Origin: Clostridiaceae bacterium
Lineage (GTDB): Bacteria; Bacillota; Clostridia; Clostridiales; Clostridiaceae
Direction: 5' to 3'
NCBI GenBank assembly: GCA_902363375.1
Contig: CABIZX010000001.1
Coordinates: 1,116,001 to 1,180,000, forward strand
DNA: 64,000 nt
Below, in pieces: positions 57,924-64,000 of this stretch. The position numbers and the translations under genes are program-made. Each line of letters starts with the position of its first letter. The first letter of the stretch is position 1. The notes under the pieces are model-generated. The model saw only the letters and a list, made by a program, of their open reading frames with translations. It made no database searches and was not told where the DNA came from.

Positions 57924-58379
57924 TTAACTTATTTTTGATATATTTTTAAATTCGCTAAAATCATCACTATCATTGTCTTCAAATAATCTCTTATAGCAAT
58001 ATGAGATTATGTCGCCTCTTTTTATAATTCCAATGAATATATTTGAGTCATCAACTACTGGAACGAAGTTTTGTGATTTAGCAACAAGGATTAAACTCTC
58101 AATATCGGAATTAATAGATACAGGCTTATTTTTGAAATGTCTTGGTATATCTTTTATTAAAACATTCTCTGTATCTTTTAAACTTAATTCAGAAGAATTT
58201 TTTAACTTCCAAAGAAGATCTCCCTCAGTTAAAGTTCCTACATACTTTCCTTTATCATCCACTAAGGGGATAGAAGTATATCTATGATATTCCATTCTCT
58301 CCAATGCTCTTCGCATAGTGGAACTAACCTTTTCAAAAATTACTTCGCTTTTAGGAGTTAGAAAAAAGGCAATGTTCAT
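57924..58379 (-). CDS. CBS domain protein (CbpB-like)
   Basis: This 151-residue protein is a pair of CBS domains (about 15-62 and 84-145): MEYHRYTSIPLVDDKGKYVGTLTEGDLLW and then NFVPVVDDSNIFIGIIKRGDII. It has the size and layout of CbpB, a stand-alone CBS protein that binds cyclic di-AMP in Listeria and regulates (p)ppGpp synthesis. Nucleotide binding here is inferred. The ATG has a GGAGGATGA SD. It is probably monocistronic. Confidence 0.85.
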   Translation of the reverse strand: MNIAFFLTPKSEVIFEKVSSTMRRALERMEYHRYTSIPLVDDKGKYVGTLTEGDLLWKLKNSSELSLKDTENVLIKDIPRHFKNKPVSINSDIESLILVAKSQNFVPVVDDSNIFIGIIKRGDIISYCYKRLFEDNDSDDFSEFKNISKIS

Positions 58380-58484
58380 ATTTTATCATCCTCCATTAAA
58401 TAAATATTCAATAAGTATACTAAAAAGCTATACTATAATTATAACATAATTTTCAAATTAAAAGAGGTTAAAGTTTTTAATAAT

Positions 58485-59744
58485 TTAAGAACAAGTGTAG
58501 CTACGATTAATTCTATAATCAATTAAGCATAAAAACATGTGTGCAATAAACTCTTTAGGATAAGTTATTGCTAAAGCGGTTCTAAAAGCTACTGTAGAGT
58601 TAGAGTCATCTAAAATATTACATTTATTTATTGAAAGGAATTCCCTTAGTGACAGCTCTTTACTATTTGTACTTTCTCGCAATAGTTTTACTCTTTCAAG
58701 TATTTTATTTAGTAACTCATCGTAACTATATATGATGCATCTATCAATTTCTATGACCTCAGCAGTAATCTCCATGGCCATAATAAGGTTAATATGATTT
58801 TTGGATATCATTTCTGAAAAGTTATCAATTTTCTTTATTGCACGTAATAGTTTTACATGGTTATGAATAGAGTTTGTAAATTTAATAGAGTTCAACATAA
58901 GATTTAGTTCAACAGAACTAATGTCCCTTAATACACCTTTTTGAACTTCATCTTTTAAAAAATAATAGCTCTGTCCTACGAGTTTGTTAAATGCTTTTAA
59001 TGTGTCTAAGTATCCTAGGGTTATATTTCTTTGTATTTTTTTGCTATCAAAGCTAATTATTGGGCCAAGATTTTCACTACATTTAATTTCTATTATAGGT
59101 ATATTATTTTTATTATTAAATTTTCGCTTAATACCAGGACCATCAATATCAACTTGAATTATAGCAGAACAGGAACTATCTAAAAGCATATTTGTTGGAA
59201 GATTATTATACATTCCACCGTCAAAAAAAGTAACTCCATCAATAATACTATGTTTTAGCCCTGGTAAGGAACAACTTGCCATTATGTAGTCGATGATTTT
59301 TCCGTAAGGAATTTCAGACTTAAAAATTTCTAAAGGCTTAAAAGGGGACAGGCTAAGAGTAACTATACCGAAATTAATAGATGAGTTTCTTATTATATCC
59401 TCATTTAGGTGGCTTTGTAATAATCTCTTTAAAGGAGTATAGTCCAACCCTCTATTGGATATAACATTCTTAATTAATTTAGGAATATTCTTAGAAGATA
59501 AAACTCCATCTTCTATAGAGGAGATATCATCTATACAAAAGCAACCCGCAAAATCTATTGTGTCCCATATAGATTCTAACCCCTCATAATTATTGCTACA
59601 TACAAAGGCACCATTTATAGCTCCAATGGATGTACCGACAACGGCAGATATTTCTATTTTTAATTCTATTAAAGCTTTCCAAACTCCAACTTCGTAAGCT
59701 CCTTTAGAGCCACCACCACCCAATACCAATCCATATTTATTCAA
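58485..59744 (-). CDS. Patatin-like phospholipase
   Basis: This 419-residue enzyme has the patatin catalytic core: the oxyanion loop GGGGSKGAYEVG (about 9-20), the nucleophile Ser39 in GTSIGA, and the dyad Asp175 in DGGMYNN. The N-terminal 250 residues form the hydrolase; the C-terminal part (about 260-419) has an unassigned helical composition. Lipid acyl hydrolysis is expected, with no signal peptide, so it acts inside the cell. It begins at a TTG 11 bases after an AAAGGAG SD. Its divergent neighbour shares a palindrome-containing promoter region. Confidence 0.88.
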   Translation of the reverse strand: MNKYGLVLGGGGSKGAYEVGVWKALIELKIEISAVVGTSIGAINGAFVCSNNYEGLESIWDTIDFAGCFCIDDISSIEDGVLSSKNIPKLIKNVISNRGLDYTPLKRLLQSHLNEDIIRNSSINFGIVTLSLSPFKPLEIFKSEIPYGKIIDYIMASCSLPGLKHSIIDGVTFFDGGMYNNLPTNMLLDSSCSAIIQVDIDGPGIKRKFNNKNNIPIIEIKCSENLGPIISFDSKKIQRNITLGYLDTLKAFNKLVGQSYYFLKDEVQKGVLRDISSVELNLMLNSIKFTNSIHNHVKLLRAIKKIDNFSEMISKNHINLIMAMEITAEVIEIDRCIIYSYDELLNKILERVKLLRESTNSKELSLREFLSINKCNILDDSNSTVAFRTALAITYPKEFIAHMFLCLIDYRINRSYTCS

Positions 59745-59822
59745 TTATAGAAACACTCCTTTAAGTAAAAATATAAGTTTATACTAATATAGTATCCTAA
59801 ATGAACTAATTTGATAATTATG

Positions 59823-59854
59823 GCAATAATTATAGTATATATACTAATTATTGC
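59823..59854. repeat. Imperfect palindrome in a divergent promoter region
   Basis: Arms GCAATAAT (59823-59830) and ATTATTGC (59847-59854) flank an inner 14-base palindrome TAGTATATATACTA. It lies between the patatin gene and the gene at 59982, so it is a candidate operator. Confidence 0.6.
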
Positions 59855-59981
59855 TATTTATACGTTGAACTTTCATATAAAAAACTATATAATTATTATA
59901 TACTAATAATGGAATTATAGTATAGTGAACTATTTATATAAAATAAATTCTACAGTAATAACTAATGGAAGGAGAATAGCT

Positions 59982-60443
59982 ATGGAGATAAGTTTAAATT
60001 TAATAGAGGAAGCAGTTAAATTAAATAGTGTTGAAGAAGTTAGAAAAGCATTAATTGAATACATAAGAGTAGAGCCGGAAAACTCAGAAAAAATTATAAA
60101 TGCATTGAATTATGCCAAAGAGAATATTCAAGGATTATTTGAGGTTCATGATGGTATAAAATTAGAGGAAGATAATAAATGGACTAAGGAGTATTTTTTA
60201 AAGACTCTTCAAGATTTATCAAAGAATTTTTCAGAGGAAAGATTCAATCATCTATGCTTAGTAGGAGCATTTATATATCCTAATGTTGATAATCTAGATC
60301 AAGATACTGTAATAATTAATAATGTTAAGCCAGTTTCTGATTCTGAAATTAGATTTGAAAAAGTAAAATCTGCCCTTGCTTTAGGCACAGGTCTTTTAAT
60401 AGGATATATTGTAGGTAAAAAAGTTAATAAAAAAAGAAAATAA
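59982..60443 (+). CDS. Hypothetical protein with a C-terminal membrane helix
   Basis: This 153-residue protein has a helical N-terminal half of about 110 residues and one C-terminal membrane segment (SALALGTGLLIGYIVGKKV), ending in Lys/Arg. This is the layout of a tail-anchored protein. The start is the ATG at 59982, with AAGGAG at 59969-59974; the frame is open from 59925 but without SD. I recognise no family. A strong terminator follows. Confidence 0.72.
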   Translation: MEISLNLIEEAVKLNSVEEVRKALIEYIRVEPENSEKIINALNYAKENIQGLFEVHDGIKLEEDNKWTKEYFLKTLQDLSKNFSEERFNHLCLVGAFIYPNVDNLDQDTVIINNVKPVSDSEIRFEKVKSALALGTGLLIGYIVGKKVNKKRK

Positions 60444-60450
60444 TATATTA

Positions 60451-60498
60451 AAATGAACCTATTAGTATTTTGAAAATAATACTAATAGGTTCATTTTA
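60451..60498 (+). terminator. Terminator
   Basis: A perfect 19-bp stem (60451-60469 with 60478-60496), with a following T-rich stretch, ends the gene at 59982. Confidence 0.9.
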
Positions 60499-60527
60499 TA
60501 CATAATGCGTTATATTAAATTTATTTA

Positions 60528-60977
60528 TCAATTCTGCTGAGAGGTATTATTATATAATTCGGATTTCTGAATATAGTTAATATGTTTTTGATAGTCCTTA
60601 TTCATTAAATTTATAGCGGTATAGCTTTCACGATTAATAAAATTAGGATCTGATATTAATTTACGTCCTAAATTTAATACATTACTTGTAGCTTCACAAG
60701 TTTTCTGTAAAATTTCTTCATCAATATACCTAGTATTATTAATAGAATTTAATTTTGTACTACTACAACTATCCATTGATATAGGGTTTCCACCTAAATC
60801 ACTTATGACTTTACTTATCCTGGAAGCATGTTTTTCATAGTCCTTCCGAACTTTAGATACTTGAGAAATAACATTCTTATTTTTAGAGTTATTTATATAA
60901 TTATCAAAAGTATTCATATCAACATATATTCCTCGTAATAAATCATTTAAATTATTTATTATATATTTTTTATCCAA
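60528..60977 (-). CDS. Helical protein, possibly ferritin-like (DUF2383-related)
   Basis: This 149-residue protein looks like a bundle of four helices: residues about 1-28, 33-65, 84-115 and 118-142. A stretch YEKHASRISKVISDLGGNPI near the middle resembles ferritin-like DUF2383 proteins, but the expected metal-ligand Glu/His set is not obvious. It starts at a TTG about 9 bases after an AAGGAG SD. An inverted repeat overlaps the region just upstream. I am unsure of family and function. Confidence 0.58.
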   Translation of the reverse strand: MDKKYIINNLNDLLRGIYVDMNTFDNYINNSKNKNVISQVSKVRKDYEKHASRISKVISDLGGNPISMDSCSSTKLNSINNTRYIDEEILQKTCEATSNVLNLGRKLISDPNFINRESYTAINLMNKDYQKHINYIQKSELYNNTSQQN

Positions 60978-60992
60978 GAAAATCAGCTCCTT

Positions 60993-61017
60993 GCAATAAT
61001 ATTCATTATATTATTGC
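60993..61017. repeat. Inverted repeat upstream of the helical protein gene
   Basis: Arms GCAATAATA (60993-61001) and TATTATTGC (61009-61017) lie right before the SD of the gene ending at 60977. The arms share GCAATAAT/ATTATTGC with the palindrome at 59823. It could bind a regulator or occlude the ribosome site. Confidence 0.6.
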
Positions 61018-61104
61018 CTAAGTGATATTGACATTATTCATTCTATAAATTTCTTTATATGATTCCTTTAATAGTAAGTGAAATATATTATAGATATAGG
61101 ATAT

Positions 61105-61142
61105 TGAAAAAAGCGGTATAACATTCTAAAATGCTATACCGC
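61105..61142 (-). terminator. Terminator of nhaC
   Basis: A stem GCGGTATA (61113-61120) with TATACCGC (61135-61142), with a partly paired inner part, is followed on the minus strand by TTTTTTC. Confidence 0.88.
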
Positions 61143-61200
61143 AAAATATTTGACAACATCTTAATTAAATAGCCTATAAATAAAGACTTTTCATAAAATA

Positions 61201-62637
61201 TTATACTTCAACAACTGGCTTTTCTGATTCTTCTAATTTTGCCATCGAGAATCCTGTATATCCATAGACTATTGAGATTATAGGATTTATATAATTTAAG
61301 AAACAGAATGGAGCATATAAGAAACAGGATACTCCAAGGGTAGAGGACATGAATGCTCCGCAAGTATTCCATGGAATAAATGGTGAGGTTAGAGTTCCAG
61401 CATCCTCTAGAGCTCTTGATAAGTTCTTAGGTGCTAGGCCACGTCTAGCATATTCATCTTTATACATTCTACCTGGAATAACTATAGATAAATATTGATC
61501 ACCAGCCAATATATTAACAACTATGCAAGAAACTATAGTGATTAATACAAGAGAACCGGTATTAACAGCAAGTTTAAGTAGTTTTTCAGCAAGTATATTC
61601 AAGAATCCAGCTTTCTCCATTATACCTCCAAAAGTCATTGCACATATAATCAAAGAAACCGTGTACATCATACCTTGTAGTCCACCACGGGTTAATAGCT
61701 CATCAACCACTTCTACGCCTGTTTCACTAATATATCCATCGTTTAGTACGTTAACTATATCACCATAATTAGCACCTTGAACTAGTACTGCGAGAAGTAT
61801 ACCTGCAGCTACTCCTATTATTAGACCAGGAATTGCTGGCATCTTTTTAACAACTAGTATGATTACTATAACAGGTGGTAGTAGTAATATAGGATTAATC
61901 ACGCCAGAAGCCTTTAATCCATCAAATATTATATTTAACTTAGAAACATCTAATTCTTGACCAGAATACTTCATACCAAGGATAGCAAATAGTATAAGTG
62001 AAATTATTAAGCTTGGTGTTGTAGTATAGAACATATGTTTAATATGGTCAAATAAAGTAGAACCAGCCATAGCAGGTGCTAGGTTAGTTGTGTCAGAAAG
62101 AGGTGACATCTTATCTCCGAAATATGCACCAGATATGATAGCACCAGCTATCATAGGAGTAGGAATTCCTAATCCTATACCAACACCTATAAGTGCTATA
62201 CCTACAGTACCAGCGGTTGTCCATGAGCTTCCAGTAGCTAGAGAAACTATTGAACATATTATACATGTAGCTACTAAGAATATACCAGGAGATAAAATTT
62301 TAAGTCCATAATAAATCATTGTCGGAACAGTACCACTTAAAATCCAAGCACCAATTAAGACACCGATAATCATAAGTATTATAATTGCTTGCATTGACAT
62401 TTGAATAGTATCAATAAATCCTTTTTCAAGATCCTCCCACTTAAATCCAATGCATAGAGCTGTAATAGCTGCAGCTGTAGCTGCAATTATTAGTGGTATA
62501 TGTGGGCTAGCGTCAAAAAATATAATTGCAGTAGATAAAGAAATTATGAGGACTAAAATAGGTATCAAAGCTTGCCAAACTTTTGGTTTACTAGGGGGGG
62601 CGGCTACTTTACTAGGTTTTTCTTTTTTGCCTTTCAT
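61201..62637 (-). CDS. nhaC: Na+/H+ antiporter NhaC family
   Basis: This 478-residue protein has about twelve hydrophobic segments and the NhaC signatures ATGSSWTTAGTVGIALIGVG (about 134-153), GAYFGDKMSPLSDTTNLA near 172-189 and the AGDQYLSIVIPGRM stretch near 379-392. It should exchange cytosolic Na+ for H+ (or for organic substrates in the malate/lactate variants). The start is uncertain: the ATG at 62637 lies 10 bases after GGAG, while GTG or TTG at 62646/62643 are also possible. A terminator follows. Confidence 0.9.
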   Translation of the reverse strand: MKGKKEKPSKVAAPPSKPKVWQALIPILVLIISLSTAIIFFDASPHIPLIIAATAAAITALCIGFKWEDLEKGFIDTIQMSMQAIIILMIIGVLIGAWILSGTVPTMIYYGLKILSPGIFLVATCIICSIVSLATGSSWTTAGTVGIALIGVGIGLGIPTPMIAGAIISGAYFGDKMSPLSDTTNLAPAMAGSTLFDHIKHMFYTTTPSLIISLILFAILGMKYSGQELDVSKLNIIFDGLKASGVINPILLLPPVIVIILVVKKMPAIPGLIIGVAAGILLAVLVQGANYGDIVNVLNDGYISETGVEVVDELLTRGGLQGMMYTVSLIICAMTFGGIMEKAGFLNILAEKLLKLAVNTGSLVLITIVSCIVVNILAGDQYLSIVIPGRMYKDEYARRGLAPKNLSRALEDAGTLTSPFIPWNTCGAFMSSTLGVSCFLYAPFCFLNYINPIISIVYGYTGFSMAKLEESEKPVVEV

Positions 62638-62854
62638 TAACAACACACTCCTATCAAAATTCCAATTTAAGTAATTATATAAATTATATACCAGCTTATT
62701 TTAAATTGCAATATTATTCTGAAAATTAAAAAATTAACAAAGTGATAAATTATATTATGCATTATATTGAAAAATTTCTTAAAATTAATGTAATTTGTAT
62801 TTGATTCATGAAACTTGTGATATTATAAATTTCAGTTTACCATGATGAAAAAAA

Positions 62855-62881
62855 GAGTACAAAAAAATTTTTTTGTACTCA
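62855..62881 (-). terminator. Palindromic terminator of hemL
   Basis: A perfect 26-base palindrome (GAGTAC, seven A's, seven T's, GTACTC) lies just beyond the hemL stop and is followed on the minus strand by TTTTTTTCATC. Confidence 0.75.
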
Positions 62882-62902
62882 AAATTATTAATAGATATTA
62901 TA

Positions 62903-64000
62903 TTAAACATTAAAAGACTTAAAAGCATCAAGAAACTTATTTATATCTTCTTCACTATGACAAGTTGATAAGAACATTGATTCAAATTGTGATGGTGGTA
63001 AATTAATTCCTTTATCTAACATATGCATAAAATATTTTTTAAATAAATCTGTGTCACAACATTTGGCATCTTCATAGTTATTAATTTCTTCTAAAGATGT
63101 AAAGAATATCGTCATCATTCCACCAACTCTATTAATTACTACATTAATATTTTTTTCTTTTGCAATTTTTTTAATACCATTCTCTAATTTAGTTCCTATA
63201 TTTTCTATATAAGCATATATATCTTGATTTTCATGTAATTCATTTACGGTTGCAACACCAGCAGCCATTACAAGAGGATTACCTGACATAGTTCCAGCTT
63301 GATATACAGGACCTAATGGAGCAAGTAACTCCATAATTTCACGTTTTCCACCATAAGCACCACAAGGAAGACCGCCTCCGATGATTTTACCGTAAGTTAT
63401 AAGATCTGGAGTTACATGTTTAAATATTTCTCTAGCACCCTTGTAGGCAACCCTAAATCCACACATTACTTCATCGAATATTAATAAAGTACCATTTTCT
63501 TTACAAAGTTTATCTAAAGTCTCCATGAACTCTACAGATGGTTTAACAACTCCCATATTTCCTGCAATTGGTTCAATAATAACGCAAGCAATTTCATTTT
63601 TATATGCTGTAAATATTTCTTTTATGTTATCTATATCATTATAATTTGCAACAATCGTATGCTCGACATGTTCTTTAGGAATACCAGCACTACCAGGAAT
63701 GCCGCATGTCATAACTCCAGAACCAGCACTTACAAGAAAGCCATCATAGTGTCCATGATAACAGCCAGCAAATTTAATAATTTTATTTCTCTTAGTATAT
63801 CCTCTTGCTAATTTAATTGCACTCATGGTAGCTTCAGTACCAGAGTTAACCATTCTAATCATATCAATTGAAGCAGTTTCGCATATGAGTTTTGCTAGAT
63901 CTAGTTCTAACTTAGTAGGGGCACCAAAGGCTATGGCTGTCTCAGTAGTAGTTTTTATTGCGCTTACAACTTTAGGGTTACAATGTCCTAAAATCATAGG
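62903..64000 (-). CDS. hemL: Glutamate-1-semialdehyde 2,1-aminomutase, partial (5' end beyond window)
   Basis: The visible 365 or so residues are the C-terminal part of the PLP enzyme that makes 5-aminolevulinate for tetrapyrrole (haem, B12, sirohaem) synthesis. Motifs include [47 protein letters not shown] and the PLP-Lys region [19 protein letters not shown]. The frame continues to the window edge, where it reads [11 protein letters not shown], so about 60 N-terminal residues are missing. It ends in a normal position with a terminator-like palindrome. Confidence 0.94.
   Translation of the reverse strand, partial: PMILGHCNPKVVSAIKTTTETAIAFGAPTKLELDLAKLICETASIDMIRMVNSGTEATMSAIKLARGYTKRNKIIKFAGCYHGHYDGFLVSAGSGVMTCGIPGSAGIPKEHVEHTIVANYNDIDNIKEIFTAYKNEIACVIIEPIAGNMGVVKPSVEFMETLDKLCKENGTLLIFDEVMCGFRVAYKGAREIFKHVTPDLITYGKIIGGGLPCGAYGGKREIMELLAPLGPVYQAGTMSGNPLVMAAGVATVNELHENQDIYAYIENIGTKLENGIKKIAKEKNINVVINRVGGMMTIFFTSLEEINNYEDAKCCDTDLFKKYFMHMLDKGINLPPSQFESMFLSTCHSEEDINKFLDAFKSFNV

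Overview
The window is strongly AT-rich, densely coded and reads as chromosome of a Clostridium (sensu stricto)-like Firmicute. The indicators are an IspH–ribosomal protein S1 fusion directly after cmk, a T-box leader on argS, PyrR-type RNA leaders, good AGGAGG Shine-Dalgarno (SD) sites, frequent TTG/GTG starts, and many Clostridial families (DUF1540, TSCPD, DUF1836, YjiH). No rRNA, tRNA, CRISPR array, insertion sequence, integrase or prophage was seen. The last gene (hemL) runs off the right edge.

Layout. 1-9 kb: nudC, a small hydrophilic protein, then a two-gene unit made of a 1230-residue BREX-type PglX DNA methyltransferase without any other BREX gene and a PPP-family protein phosphatase; gltX and mpg converge behind it. 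9-20 kb: a short-chain dehydrogenase, a chemotaxis-type receptor with a C-terminal Cache-like domain, lipid and hydrolase genes, a YjiH membrane protein, a PHP phosphoesterase, a PadR regulator, a cell-wall amidase lacking its usual catalytic Glu, and an iron-type alcohol dehydrogenase. 20-30 kb: RNA modification (rluB-mnmM), an RpiR regulator, gdhA, a flavoprotein, cmk, ispH-rpsA, an acetyltransferase and an aminotransferase. 31-42 kb: a uracil permease with a complex PyrR leader, molybdenum-cofactor accessory genes, a DUF975 membrane protein, a short pyruvate-kinase-like protein, and carAB with its own PyrR leader. 41.8-45 kb: two tandem Asn-rich 42-residue peptides, small conserved genes, and an ABC-F ATPase behind a possible attenuator. 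45-50 kb: T-box/argS, then feoA-feoB with a FeoB-associated Cys-rich peptide under a Fur-like promoter. 50-64 kb: adenine deaminase, membrane proteins, a cadC-cadA metal efflux operon with operator, a CBS protein, a patatin, small unknown genes, nhaC and hemL.

Working together. Pyrimidine supply (uraA, carAB) appears to be one PyrR regulon. Iron uptake (feoAB) and heavy-metal export (cadCA) each have a readable promoter-operator. argS should respond to uncharged tRNA-Arg. The most novel candidates are the PglX/phosphatase pair, the two-step uraA leader, the Asn-rich peptide pair and the receptor with a rearranged domain order. All assignments come from reading motifs by eye; no database search was run.
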